A stretch of DNA of 64,000 bases from Mycobacteriaceae bacterium. GTDB lineage: Bacteria > Actinomycetota > Actinomycetes > Mycobacteriales > Mycobacteriaceae. Of this stretch, positions 1 through 10,860 are shown one piece after another (position 1 is the stretch's first letter; every line of letters starts with the position of its first letter). Made by a program: the position numbers and the translations under genes. The notes beneath the pieces were generated by a model. The model worked only from the letters and a program-made list of their open reading frames with translations, did no database searches and was not told the DNA's origin. The DNA lies in contig JAFARC010000027.1 in the NCBI GenBank assembly GCA_019245755.1, positions 1 through 64,000 of the forward strand, given 5' to 3'.

Positions 1-1194
1 GCATGGCTGGCCGACATTGCCACCACCGCCGCCGAGGCCCGGTACGCCGCCAAGAAAGTCCGCAGGTGGATGCGCCGCCAGTACCGCCTCCTGGAGGTGT
101 CTCAGTTGCCCGGCCTTGGCTGGGTGGAGTACGAGCCATATGGCACGGTGCTGATCATCGGCGCGTGGAACTACCCGGTCTACCTGACCCTCGCCCCGGC
201 GGTCGGGGCGATCGCCGCGGGCAACGCCGTCGTCCTCAAGCACTCCGAAATCGCACCGGCGTCGTCACACCTGATGGCCGAGTTGGTGCCGCGCTATCTG
301 GACCCCGACGCGATCGCGGTCGTGGAGGGCGACGGTGCAGTCAGCCAGGAGCTGATCGCCCAGGGGTTCGACCGGGTGCTGTTCACCGGTGGGACGGAGA
401 TCGGCCGCAGGGTCTATGAGGGCGCGGCGCCGCACCTGACGCCGGTGACCTTGGAGCTGGGCGGCAAGAGCCCGGTGATCGTCGCCGAGGACGCTGACGT
501 GGATGTCGCGGCCAAGCGGATCGCCTGGATCAAGCTGCTCAATGCCGGCCAGACGTGCGTCGCACCGGACTATGTGGTGGCCGACGCGAAGATTCGCGAC
601 GAGCTGGTCGGCAAGATTGGCGAGGCCATCGAGAAGTTCGAGTCCGACGAGCCGAGCGGCATGCGGATCGTGAACCAACGCCAGTTCGACCGGCTGACCG
701 GCTACCTGGCCGACACCAAGGGCAGGATCGCGCTCGGCGGCGACTCGGACGCGGCGAATCTGCGGATCCGGCCGACGGTCGTTGTCGATCCCGATCCGGA
801 CGAGCCACTGATGAAAAACGAGATTTTCGGCCCCATCCTGCCGGTCATCTCCGTCCAGTCCCTCGACGAGGCGATACGTTTCGTCAACTCCCGGCCCAAG
901 CCGTTGTCTGCCTACTTGTTCACCAAGACCCGCGCCATTCGGGAGCGGGTGATCAAGGAGGTGCCGGCGGGCGGCATGCTGGTCAACCACCTCGCCTTCC
1001 AGGTGTCGACCGCCAAGCTGCCCTTCGGTGGGGTCGGCCCGTCCGGCATGGGCGCCTACCACGGTCGGTGGGGCTTCGAGGAGTTCAGTCACCGCAAGTC
1101 GGTGCTGACCAAGCCGACCCGACCCGACCTGTCCAGCATGATCTACCCGCCGTATACCGAGAAGGCGTGGAAGCTCGCGCGCCGGCTGTTCTGA
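1..1194 (+). CDS. Aldehyde dehydrogenase family protein (5' end outside window)
   Basis: Frame is open from base 1 (AWLADIATTAAEARYAAKKV...); ALDH motifs LELGGKSPVIV, NAGQTCVAPDY, EIFGPILPV. Confidence 0.95.
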   Translation, partial: AWLADIATTAAEARYAAKKVRRWMRRQYRLLEVSQLPGLGWVEYEPYGTVLIIGAWNYPVYLTLAPAVGAIAAGNAVVLKHSEIAPASSHLMAELVPRYLDPDAIAVVEGDGAVSQELIAQGFDRVLFTGGTEIGRRVYEGAAPHLTPVTLELGGKSPVIVAEDADVDVAAKRIAWIKLLNAGQTCVAPDYVVADAKIRDELVGKIGEAIEKFESDEPSGMRIVNQRQFDRLTGYLADTKGRIALGGDSDAANLRIRPTVVVDPDPDEPLMKNEIFGPILPVISVQSLDEAIRFVNSRPKPLSAYLFTKTRAIRERVIKEVPAGGMLVNHLAFQVSTAKLPFGGVGPSGMGAYHGRWGFEEFSHRKSVLTKPTRPDLSSMIYPPYTEKAWKLARRLF

Positions 1195-1242
1195 GCGCGC
1201 TCAGCCACTGCGCTGGGAAATCAAGCCCGAGGAAGGAAGCTG

Positions 1243-2106
1243 ATGCCAGGAGTGCAGGACCGTGTCGTCGTCGTCACCGGAGCCGGCGGGGGGCTGGGCC
1301 GCCGGTATGCGCTGACCCTGGCCAACGAAGGGGCCAACGTGGTCGTCAACGACCTGGGCGGCGCGCGCGACGGGACCGGCGCGGGCTCGGCGATGGCCGA
1401 CCACGTGGTGTCCGAGATCCGCGAGGCCGGCGGCCGCGCGGTGGCGAACTACGACAGCGTCGCCGATGCCGACGGTGCCGCCAACATCATCAAGACCGCG
1501 CTGGACGAGTTCGGCGCGATCCACGGTGTGGTCAGCAACGCCGGCATCCTGCGCGACGGCACGTTCCACAAGATGCCGTTCGAGAACTGGGACGCGGTGC
1601 TGAAGGTCCACCTGTACGGCGGTTACAACATCCTGCGCGCTGCCTGGCCGCATTTCCGCGAGCAGAGTTTCGGTCGGGTCGTGGTGGCGACCTCGACCAG
1701 TGGATTGTTCGGCAATTTCGGCCAGGCCAACTACAGCGCCGCCAAACTCGGGCTGGTCGGACTGATCAATACGCTGGCGCAGGAAGGCGCGAAGTACAAC
1801 ATCCACGCCAATGCGGTGGCACCCGTCGCCGCGACCCGGATGACCGAGGACATTCTTCCCAAAGAGGTGCTCGAGAAGCTCAAGCCGGAGTACGTCGCGC
1901 CGGTGGTTGCCTACCTGTGCACCGAGGAATCCGCGGACAACGGCGCGGTGTTCGTCGTCGGCGGCGGCTCGGTGCAGCGGGTGGCGCTGTTCCAGAACGA
2001 GGGACCCAAGTTCGACAGCCCGCCGTCGGTCGACGAGATCGCAGGCCACTGGTCGGAGATCTCCGACCTGTCCAGCGCTAAACAGGCCACCTTCAGCCTG
2101 GGCTGA
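1243..2106 (+). CDS. SDR family oxidoreductase
   Basis: GAGGGLGRRYA nucleotide-binding motif, NAG, YSAAK active site; GGAAGGAAG-like RBS upstream. Confidence 0.93.
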   Translation: MPGVQDRVVVVTGAGGGLGRRYALTLANEGANVVVNDLGGARDGTGAGSAMADHVVSEIREAGGRAVANYDSVADADGAANIIKTALDEFGAIHGVVSNAGILRDGTFHKMPFENWDAVLKVHLYGGYNILRAAWPHFREQSFGRVVVATSTSGLFGNFGQANYSAAKLGLVGLINTLAQEGAKYNIHANAVAPVAATRMTEDILPKEVLEKLKPEYVAPVVAYLCTEESADNGAVFVVGGGSVQRVALFQNEGPKFDSPPSVDEIAGHWSEISDLSSAKQATFSLG

Positions 2107-2110
2107 GCAC

Positions 2111-3079
2111 GTGAAAGCCGTTGTGGCGCGGGAGCTTTCTGGACCTTCCGGATTGGCCTACACCGACGTTGGCGACATCGCCGACCATGTGGACGGCGCC
2201 GTGGTCATTGACGTGCAGGCCGCGGGCGTGTGTTTCCCCGACCTGTTGATGACGCGCGGTGAGTACCAACTCAAGGTGCCGCCGCCATTCGTGCCCGGCA
2301 CCGAGGTCGCCGGAGTGGTCCGCTCGGCGCCCCCGGAGTGCGCATGGTGCCCAGGCGATCGGGTGGGCGCGTTCACGATGCTGGGTGGTTTCGCCGAGCG
2401 GGTGGCCGTCCCGCCCACGAGCGTGGTCGCGACACCCGGAGGGCTCGACGCCGGCGAGGCCGCGGCTCTGCTGGGTAATTACTACACGATGTATTTCGCG
2501 TTGGCGCGCCGCGGCGCGCTGCGGCCCGGTGAGACGGTGTTGGTCCTGGGCTCGGCCGGCGGGATCGGGACGGCGACGGTCCAATTGGCGAAGGCACTGG
2601 GCGCCAACGTGATCGCCGCTGTGCACCGAGCGTCGGCGGTGGACTATGTCTGGTCGCTCGGCGCCGACCTGGTGGTGCCGTTGACGGAGGGTTGGCTGCA
2701 GGTCGTGCGGGACCACACCGATGGATTTGGCGTCGACATGGTGGTGGACCCGGTCGGCGGCGAGGTGTTCGACGACGCCATCCGGGCGTTGCGCACCGAG
2801 GGCCGGCTGCTGGTCGTCGGCTTCGCGGCCGGCGGCATCCCGACGGTCAAGGTGAATCGGCTGTTGTTACGCAATGTCGCTGTGATCGGTGTCGGGTGGG
2901 GCGAGTTTCTCGCCAGGAACCCCGACGCGTTCGACTTGTTCGGCTACGGGCTCCGCCAACTGGTGTCGGCCGGGCTGAAACCTCCTCCGCCGGCGCGGTT
3001 CCCGCTGTCGTGTGCCGCTGTGGCGCTGCAACGACTGGCCGACGGGGGCGTGATGGGCAAGCTGGTGCTCGTCCCGTGA
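2111..3079 (+). CDS. NADPH:quinone oxidoreductase family (MDR superfamily)
   Basis: GTG start 2111 in frame with the tracked ORF; PGTEVAGVV, VLGSAGGIGTATVQLAKALGA. Confidence 0.92.
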   Translation: MKAVVARELSGPSGLAYTDVGDIADHVDGAVVIDVQAAGVCFPDLLMTRGEYQLKVPPPFVPGTEVAGVVRSAPPECAWCPGDRVGAFTMLGGFAERVAVPPTSVVATPGGLDAGEAAALLGNYYTMYFALARRGALRPGETVLVLGSAGGIGTATVQLAKALGANVIAAVHRASAVDYVWSLGADLVVPLTEGWLQVVRDHTDGFGVDMVVDPVGGEVFDDAIRALRTEGRLLVVGFAAGGIPTVKVNRLLLRNVAVIGVGWGEFLARNPDAFDLFGYGLRQLVSAGLKPPPPARFPLSCAAVALQRLADGGVMGKLVLVP

Positions 3080-3140
3080 TGAGCGCTCGCACGAAGAGCA
3101 GCGTCCGCTGAGTAACTCCGGCCTCCTTCTCGTCGGGCTG

Positions 3141-3590
3141 GTGATCGCGATTGGGCTGGTCGCCATCGTCGTGCCCGTTGTGCCGGGCACGCTGCTGGTG
3201 TACGCAGCGATCCTGGTGTGGTCGGTTGTCGAGCACACGCTTGCGGCCTGGGTGACGCTGGCGATCGTCACCGTGGTGCTGGGCACTTCCACGGCGGTCA
3301 AGTATGTGTGGCCGCTGCGGCGCATGCGGCGCGCGGAGGTGCCGTCGAGGAGTGTGGTCGCCGGGACGGTGCTGGGCATCGTCGGCTTCTTCTTGGTCCC
3401 GGTCCTGGGCCTGGTCCTGGGCTTCGTCCTGGGCGTCTTCCTGGCCGAGATGCTGCGGTGTCGTGATCGGCGGCAGGCGTGGAGCTCGACCGTTCGTGCC
3501 CTCAAGAGCGTTGCACTGTCTTTGGGGGTGGAGCTGGCCGGCGCGCTGTGTGCTGCGGCGATATGGCTCGGCGTCGTGCTGCTTACCTGA
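3141..3590 (+). CDS. DUF456-like small membrane protein
   Basis: Multiple hydrophobic helices, PVVPGTLLVY motif; the exact start may lie slightly upstream (~3108). Confidence 0.7.
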   Translation: MIAIGLVAIVVPVVPGTLLVYAAILVWSVVEHTLAAWVTLAIVTVVLGTSTAVKYVWPLRRMRRAEVPSRSVVAGTVLGIVGFFLVPVLGLVLGFVLGVFLAEMLRCRDRRQAWSSTVRALKSVALSLGVELAGALCAAAIWLGVVLLT

Positions 3591-4380
3591 GCAGAGCGGT
3601 TCGCAGCGCCTCGATGTCCTCGGCGGACACCTCCGCTGCGCGCAGATACCCGTCGAGGGAGCCGTATTTTTCGTCGATGGTCTGCCGCGCCGCATCCAGG
3701 TACTCCGCCCGAACACCGAGCACATCCTCGGACAGCCTGGCCTCCGCGAAAGTCGCCGCCTCGGGAGTCATTGCCGACCCGGCCCGCTGGCTCATCATGT
3801 CCAGGATGCGCTCGCGAAGTGCTGGCACCGCATCGTTGCTACGCAGATAGTCAGCGACGATCGCATCGCGGTCGACCCCGATCGCCTCCAGCACCACCGC
3901 GACCGTGAAGCCGGTGCGGTCCTTGCCCGCGAAGCAGTGTGTGATCACCGGCCGGCTTGCCGCCAACAGGGCAATCACCTGCCGCACTGCACATTGCGCG
4001 CCCGGCAGGGTGGGAAAGCGGCGGTACTCCTCGGTCATGTAGTCGGCCGCCGCATCGCTGACCGATTCGTCGGCGGGCCTTTCGTTCATCATCCGTGTCC
4101 AGGCATGCTCATGTGGCGATTCACCGTCCGTGTCGGCAGCGAGGTCGGGAAATGGAAGCTGATGCACCGCCACCCCGTCGGGCACCCGCCCGGGTCCGCG
4201 GCGCTCGACCTCGCGCGGCGACCGTAGGTCGGCGACGTCGGTGATGCCCAGCCGTCGCAGTTCGGCGCGGCCGTCACGCTGGAGGTTGCTCAGCTCGCTG
4301 GACCGGAACAGCCGTCCGGGCCGGACCCCCGCGGCGTCGGCGACATCGCGAAAATTCCAGGCACCGTCCAACGTGGGCAC
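3583..4380 (-). CDS. ptpB: Tyrosine/serine protein phosphatase, PtpB (MptpB) family
   Basis: N-term NFRDVAD...RPGRLFRSSEL and P-loop HCFAGKDRTGF; GTG start next to the upstream acyl-CoA dehydrogenase stop. Confidence 0.9.
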   Translation of the reverse strand: MPTLDGAWNFRDVADAAGVRPGRLFRSSELSNLQRDGRAELRRLGITDVADLRSPREVERRGPGRVPDGVAVHQLPFPDLAADTDGESPHEHAWTRMMNERPADESVSDAAADYMTEEYRRFPTLPGAQCAVRQVIALLAASRPVITHCFAGKDRTGFTVAVVLEAIGVDRDAIVADYLRSNDAVPALRERILDMMSQRAGSAMTPEAATFAEARLSEDVLGVRAEYLDAARQTIDEKYGSLDGYLRAAEVSAEDIEALRTALLR

Positions 4381-4382
4381 GG

Positions 4383-5606
<1,224 letters not shown>

Positions 5607-5690
5607 GCCAGTCACGATAGGCCCACGCCGATCTGGCGGAGAATGCGGCTGCTGGTGCCGCGCGCGCGGGGCTGCGGCATGCTGACGAAC

Positions 5691-6146
5691 ATGACCAGAG
5701 ATGAGATCACGGCCCGCATCGTCGCGGCGCGGGTCGCCAACGGGCTGACGTGGCAGCAGATCGCCGACGCAATCGGAAAGCCGGTGGTCTGGACGACCGC
5801 GGCGCTGCTTGGCCAGCATCCCATCCCGGCGGAGTTGGGCAAGGTCCTCGTCGGACTGCTCGACCTCGACGAGTCCGTGGTGCCCATGCTGGCCGCGGTG
5901 CCGATGCGCGGTGGGCTGCCGACCGTGGTGCCAACCGACCCGACCATCTACCGCTTCTACGAGGTGCTCCAGGTGTACGGCGGCGCCATCAAGGAACTGA
6001 TCCACGAGAAGTTCGGCGACGGCATCATGAGCGCGATCAACTTCAGCGTCGAAGTTCAGAAAAAGCCGCACGCCGCCGGCGACCGGGTGGTGGTGACACT
6101 CGACGGCAAGTTCCTGCCCTACGACTGGGCGGCGTCGCAAGGCTGA
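5691..6146 (+). CDS. cynS: Cyanate hydratase (cyanase)
   Basis: N-terminal HTH-like region (GLTWQQIADAIGKPVVWTTAALLGQHPI) and C-terminal YRFYEVLQVYGGAIKELIHEKFGDGIMSAINFSV...VVVTLDGKFLPY typical of CynS. Confidence 0.96.
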   Translation: MTRDEITARIVAARVANGLTWQQIADAIGKPVVWTTAALLGQHPIPAELGKVLVGLLDLDESVVPMLAAVPMRGGLPTVVPTDPTIYRFYEVLQVYGGAIKELIHEKFGDGIMSAINFSVEVQKKPHAAGDRVVVTLDGKFLPYDWAASQG

Positions 6147-6153
6147 CGGTCCG

Positions 6154-6336
6154 TCAGGCTGCGGGCGCTGACCGGTCGCGGCCCCGCCGCGCCAGCCGGG
6201 CGGAGGCATCTTCCGGGTACATCTCGGCCTTCTCGTGCGGGTCCACGATGGGCATGAGAACCTTGTCCGCGACGTCGCGGGTGAGCCCGATCAACTCGGC
6301 CGCCTCCGGGGTGGGCAGCAACCGCTCAACGGCCAT
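6154..6336 (-). pseudogene. N-terminal fragment of an acyl-CoA dehydrogenase
   Basis: LLPTPEAAELIGLTRDVADKVLMPIVDPHEKAEMYPED resembles the start of mycobacterial FadE proteins, but the ORF ends after 60 aa with no catalytic domain. Confidence 0.6.
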
Positions 6337-6425
6337 GCGAGCCCCCTCCTATTAAGGTGTTTGGGCACCCAATAAATCCGATGGGTGACGCGGAGTCGAT
6401 CCGGCGGGGAAGTAGAGAGGGTCAG

Positions 6426-7523
6426 GTGAACCAGACGCAGACGACGATCGGGGTCGTGCGGGAGTCGGGCGAGGGGGAGCGCCGGGTGGCGCTGGTGCCC
6501 AAGGCAGTCGCAGGACTGGTCTCCAAGGGCCTCAACGTCCTGGTGGAGGCCGGTGCGGGGGCACCGGCGCTGCTGCCTGACGAGCTGTACACCGACGCCG
6601 GCGCGACCATCGGTGATGCCTGGTCGGCCGATGTGGTGGTCAAGGTGGCGCCGCCCACCGATGATGAGGTGGCCCGGCTGCGTAGCGGGCAGACGCTGAT
6701 CGGCTTCCTCGCGCCCCGCAACTCCGACACCAAGATCCCGGCGCTTCAGCAGGCCGGCGTGCAAGCCTTCGCGTTGGAGGCGATCCCGCGGATCTCCCGG
6801 GCGCAGGCGATGGACGCGCTCTCGTCGCAGGCCAATGTGGCCGGCTACAAGGCGGTGCTGTTGGCGGCATCGGAGGCGACGCGGTTTTTCCCGATGTTGA
6901 CCACCGCGGCAGGCACCGTCAAGCCGGCGACCGTCCTTGTTCTCGGCGTGGGAGTGGCCGGCCTGCAGGCGCTGGCCACGGCCAAGCGGCTGGGGGCACG
7001 CACCACCGGTTATGACGTGCGGCCGGAGGTGGCCGATCAGGTGCGCTCGGTAGGGGCGCAGTGGCTGGATCTGGGTATCGACGCCGCGGGAGAGGGCGGG
7101 TACGCCCGTGAGCTGACCGATGAGGAACGCGCCCAGCAGCAGAAGGCGCTGGAGAAGGCCATCACCGGCTTCGACGTGGTGATCACTACGGCGCTGGTGC
7201 CGGGCCGTCCGGCGCCCCGGCTGGTGACCGCCGAGGCGGTGAAGGGCATGGCGGTCGGCAGTGTCATCGTCGACCTGGCCGCCGAAACGGGCGGCAACTG
7301 CGAACTGACCGAACCCGGCAGGACCGTCGTGCGCCACGACGTGACGATCAGCGCGCCCCTGAACCTGGCGGCCACCATGCCCGAGCACGCCAGCGAGCTG
7401 TACTCCAAGAACATCACCGCCTTGCTGGACCTGCTGGTCAGCCACGGCAGGCTGGCGCCCGATTTCACCGACGAGGTGGTCCACGCGGCGTGCGTGACCC
7501 GCGCCCATGGAGAGGATTCCTAG
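6426..7523 (+). CDS. pntAA: NAD(P) transhydrogenase subunit alpha part 1
   Basis: GTG start; VRESGEGERRVALVPKAV, VLGVGVAGLQALATAKRLGA; followed by pntAB/pntB. Confidence 0.95.
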   Translation: MNQTQTTIGVVRESGEGERRVALVPKAVAGLVSKGLNVLVEAGAGAPALLPDELYTDAGATIGDAWSADVVVKVAPPTDDEVARLRSGQTLIGFLAPRNSDTKIPALQQAGVQAFALEAIPRISRAQAMDALSSQANVAGYKAVLLAASEATRFFPMLTTAAGTVKPATVLVLGVGVAGLQALATAKRLGARTTGYDVRPEVADQVRSVGAQWLDLGIDAAGEGGYARELTDEERAQQQKALEKAITGFDVVITTALVPGRPAPRLVTAEAVKGMAVGSVIVDLAAETGGNCELTEPGRTVVRHDVTISAPLNLAATMPEHASELYSKNITALLDLLVSHGRLAPDFTDEVVHAACVTRAHGEDS

Positions 7524-7853
7524 ATGTATGACCAACTCTTGGCCAACCTGGCCATCTTGGTGCTGGCCGGGTTTGTCGGATTCGCGGTGATCTCCAAGGT
7601 CCCCAACACCTTGCACACCCCGTTGATGTCGGGCACCAACGCCATCCACGGCATTGTGGTGCTGGGCGCGCTGGTGGTGCTGGGCCGCCTGCCGCACCCG
7701 ACGCTGGCGGAGCAGATCATCTTGTTCGTGGCGCTGGTGTTCGGCACGCTCAACGTGATCGGCGGGTTCGTCGTCACCGACCGGATGCTGGGCATGTTCA
7801 AGGGCAAGAAGCCCGCTTCGGTCCAGGTCGAGACAACCGGACAGCCGAAGTGA
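7524..7853 (+). CDS. pntAB: NAD(P) transhydrogenase subunit alpha part 2 (membrane)
   Basis: Small hydrophobic protein with FVGFAVISKVPNTLHTPLMSGTNAIHGIVVLGA. Confidence 0.95.
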   Translation: MYDQLLANLAILVLAGFVGFAVISKVPNTLHTPLMSGTNAIHGIVVLGALVVLGRLPHPTLAEQIILFVALVFGTLNVIGGFVVTDRMLGMFKGKKPASVQVETTGQPK

Positions 7854-9271
7854 ACAACCTCGTCGCGGTGCTCTACATCGTCGCATTCGCGCTGTTCATC
7901 TACGGCCTGATGGGCCTGACCGGGCCCAAGACCGCGGTGCGCGGCAACTGGATCGCCGCCACCGGCATGGCGATCGCGGTGATCGCCACGCTGATCGCGA
8001 TCCGCCACACCCACAACTGGCCGTTGATCATCGCGGGTCTGCTGCTGGGTGTGGTGCTGGGTGTGCCGCCGGCGCGGTTGACCAAGATGACCGCGATGCC
8101 CCAGCTGGTGGCGTTGTTCAACGGCGTCGGCGGCGGCACCGTGGCGCTGATTTCGCTCTCGGAATTCCTCGACACCCGCGGTTTTTCGGCGTTTCACCAC
8201 GGTGAGTCGCCGACCGCGCACATCGTGGTGGCGTCGCTTTTCGCCGCGATCATCGGCTCGATCTCGTTCTGGGGATCGCTGATCGCGTTCTCCAAGCTGC
8301 AGGAGATCCTGCCCGGCCGGCCGATCGGGGTCGGCAAGGCCCAGCAGCCGCTCAACGTGGCACTGCTGTTGGCGGCGATCGCCGCAGCCGTCGTCATCGG
8401 CATCGACGCCCACCCCGGCGACGGGGCGCCGCTGTGGTGGATGATCGGACTGCTGGCCGCCGCGGGTGTGCTGGGGCTGATGGTGGTGCTGCCGATCGGC
8501 GGCGCCGACATGCCGGTAGTCATCTCGCTCCTCAACGCGATGACCGGATTGTCGGCGGCGGCGGCTGGGTTGGCGCTCAACAACACCGCGATGATCGTCG
8601 CGGGCATGATCGTCGGCGCCTCCGGTTCCATCCTGACCAACCTCATGGCCAAGGCGATGAACCGCTCCATCCCGGCGATCGTCGCCGGCGGGTTCGGCGG
8701 CGGCGGAATCGCGGCCGACTCGAGCGACGGTGCCGACAAGCACGTCAAGTCCACCTCGGCCGCCGACGCGGCGATCCAAATGGCCTACGCCAACCAGGTC
8801 ATCGTGGTGCCCGGCTACGGCATGGCCGTAGCGCAGGCGCAGCACGCCGTCAAGGACATGGCCAGCCTGCTCGAACAGCGCGGCGTGCCGGTCAAATACG
8901 CCATCCACCCCGTGGCGGGGCGCATGCCCGGGCACATGAACGTGCTGTTGGCCGAGGCCGACGTCGAATACGACGCGATGAAGGAGATGGACGACATCAA
9001 CGACGAGTTCGCCCGCACCGACGTCGCGCTGGTCATCGGCGCCAACGACGTCACCAATCCCGCCGCGCGCAACGAAGCCAGTTCGCCGATCTACGGCATG
9101 CCGATTCTCAACGTCGACAAAGCTAAGTCGGTCATCGTGCTCAAGCGCTCGATGAACTCCGGCTTCGCCGGCATCGACAATCCGCTGTTCTACGGCGATG
9201 GCACCACCATGCTGTTCGGCGACGCCAAGAAATCGGTCAGCCTCGTCACCGAGGAACTCAAGGCGATCTGA
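7850..9271 (+). CDS. pntB: NAD(P) transhydrogenase subunit beta
   Basis: ADMPVVISLLNAMTGLSAAAAGL, VPGYGMAVAQAQHAV, HPVAGRMPGHMNVLLAEADV; ATGA-type overlap with pntAB. Confidence 0.96.
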   Translation: MNNLVAVLYIVAFALFIYGLMGLTGPKTAVRGNWIAATGMAIAVIATLIAIRHTHNWPLIIAGLLLGVVLGVPPARLTKMTAMPQLVALFNGVGGGTVALISLSEFLDTRGFSAFHHGESPTAHIVVASLFAAIIGSISFWGSLIAFSKLQEILPGRPIGVGKAQQPLNVALLLAAIAAAVVIGIDAHPGDGAPLWWMIGLLAAAGVLGLMVVLPIGGADMPVVISLLNAMTGLSAAAAGLALNNTAMIVAGMIVGASGSILTNLMAKAMNRSIPAIVAGGFGGGGIAADSSDGADKHVKSTSAADAAIQMAYANQVIVVPGYGMAVAQAQHAVKDMASLLEQRGVPVKYAIHPVAGRMPGHMNVLLAEADVEYDAMKEMDDINDEFARTDVALVIGANDVTNPAARNEASSPIYGMPILNVDKAKSVIVLKRSMNSGFAGIDNPLFYGDGTTMLFGDAKKSVSLVTEELKAI

Positions 9272-9416
9272 CCCGCCAAACTGCATCCTCTGCGCCCCGA
9301 ATCGGGACGGCGTGTCGCAGCGCAGAGTTCGGTGCCGCACACAACGCGCACCCCCGAAGCCCGCGCACAAGCACCGCATAACATATGCCGCAACCCCAAG
9401 CGAGGCCCTACCATCG

Positions 9417-9797
9417 GTGCCCGTGGCCGACAGCGACCCGTGGTACGAACGCCCCGGGACGGTGCTGGCGGCAGCTGTGGGCGGCGTGGTCCTGATCGCA
9501 TTGCTCGTGTTCGCCGTCCTCCAAACGTCTCGCCAGTCGGTTGGTCCGGCAACAACCACGAGGACGACGTCGACCACGACCACAGCGACTACCCACCGCA
9601 CGACGACCACCTCCGCGCCGGCCACCCCCTCGCCGAGCAGCACCGCACCGACGACCCAGACCACGTCGATCGAGCCACCGCCCACCCAGGCGCCGACGAC
9701 GGAGACCACCGAGCAACCCACCGAGAGCCCGACGACCACGCCCACCACGTTCAACCCGTATTCGACCACCACTGCGCCGGCCGCCGGTGCGTATTAG
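9417..9797 (+). CDS. Single-TM protein with Thr/Pro-rich extracytoplasmic tail
   Basis: One hydrophobic helix (GTVLAAAVGGVVLIALLVFAVL) followed by ~80 residues dominated by Thr/Pro/Ser; GTG start chosen. Confidence 0.65.
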   Translation: MPVADSDPWYERPGTVLAAAVGGVVLIALLVFAVLQTSRQSVGPATTTRTTSTTTTATTHRTTTTSAPATPSPSSTAPTTQTTSIEPPPTQAPTTETTEQPTESPTTTPTTFNPYSTTTAPAAGAY

Positions 9798-10860
9798 CGG
9801 GCAACAGCAGTGCGCTGTCGCCGAACTCGTGCCAGAGGTAGTCGTGCCGGGCCGCCTCCCGGTACGCGGCGGCCACCAGTCGCGGCCCCGCCACTGCCTC
9901 CAGCAACAGCAGGTGCGACGCGCCCGCCTCGTGCCAGCCGGTGATCAGCCCGTCGACCACTCGCACCGGGTGTGCCGGCCCGACGACGAGGTTCGTCCAG
10001 CCCTCGGCGGCCCGAACGACGCCGTCGCCGGATGCGGCGGACTCCAGCGCGCGGGTGACCGTGGTGCCGACCGCGACCACCCTGCCACCGGCGGTCTTCG
10101 TCATGTTCACCACCCGGGCGGTGACCGGCGACACCCGGAACCACTCCGGTGCCGGTGGCTCGCCCGGCTCCGCTGACGAGACGCCGGTGTGTAACGTGAC
10201 AGGGGCGATCGCGATGCCCGACGCGAGCAGCGATGTCACCAGCTCGGTGGTGAACGGTCGTGCCGCGCTCGGCATCTCAGCGCTTCCGGGTTGTCGCGCG
10301 AACACCGTCTGATAGTCGCGCAGCGGCCATTCCCGCGGTACGTACGCGTATCGGATCGGACGTCCGTTGCGTGCGAGATACGACAGGGCGTCGCCCTCGA
10401 CCGCCAGCCGCGAGACCCATAGACGGCTGCCGGCCACGCCGGGCGCGGGGTACGACGACGTCACGGTCAGCGCGGCGCCCTGCGGTAGCTCGATCCGCTC
10501 CCCGGGCCGGATGTCACCCATGTACCCGGTCGAGTTCACGCTTGCCCGCAACTCGACCGCCCACACGTATTCGGTTAGGGCGGTGGAGAAATGGACGATG
10601 ACCGATTGCTCGTCCGGCCGGTGCCGGCCGTCCCGGTGTCCCGGCACCGCCGCGGGCAATGTCGCCGAGTTGTTCACCACCATCAGGTCGCCGGCACCGA
10701 GGTAGTGGCCGAGGTCGGCGAACCTCACGTGGTCGATGCCGTCGGGCCGGGCGACCAGCAGCTTGACGCGGTCGCGCGGAACTCCGCGGGCCTCGGGCGG
10801 TTCGGCAGCGTCAGACGCTGTCGGGCGGCGGAACCGGGTGTGTGGGCTGGCCGCCGTCAT
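9751..10860 (-). CDS. Divergent S-adenosylmethionine:tRNA ribosyltransferase-isomerase (QueA-like)
   Basis: QueA-like MVVNNSATLPA, VTLHTG, VVAVGTTVTRALESAA, VVDGLITGWHEAGASHLLLLEA. Confidence 0.8.
   Translation of the reverse strand: MTAASPHTRFRRPTASDAAEPPEARGVPRDRVKLLVARPDGIDHVRFADLGHYLGAGDLMVVNNSATLPAAVPGHRDGRHRPDEQSVIVHFSTALTEYVWAVELRASVNSTGYMGDIRPGERIELPQGAALTVTSSYPAPGVAGSRLWVSRLAVEGDALSYLARNGRPIRYAYVPREWPLRDYQTVFARQPGSAEMPSAARPFTTELVTSLLASGIAIAPVTLHTGVSSAEPGEPPAPEWFRVSPVTARVVNMTKTAGGRVVAVGTTVTRALESAASGDGVVRAAEGWTNLVVGPAHPVRVVDGLITGWHEAGASHLLLLEAVAGPRLVAAAYREAARHDYLWHEFGDSALLLPANTHRRPAQWWSNTG

Noticed and set aside
555-2081. 508-aa plus-strand ORF over the ALDH and SDR genes
   Set aside because: Alternate-frame Arg/Gly-rich ORF spanning two real genes; GC artefact.
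7520-9772. 750-aa minus-strand ORF opposite pntAB/pntB
   Set aside because: Antisense to well-supported transhydrogenase genes; repetitive Val/Gly/His/Arg composition typical of spurious antisense frames in high-GC DNA.
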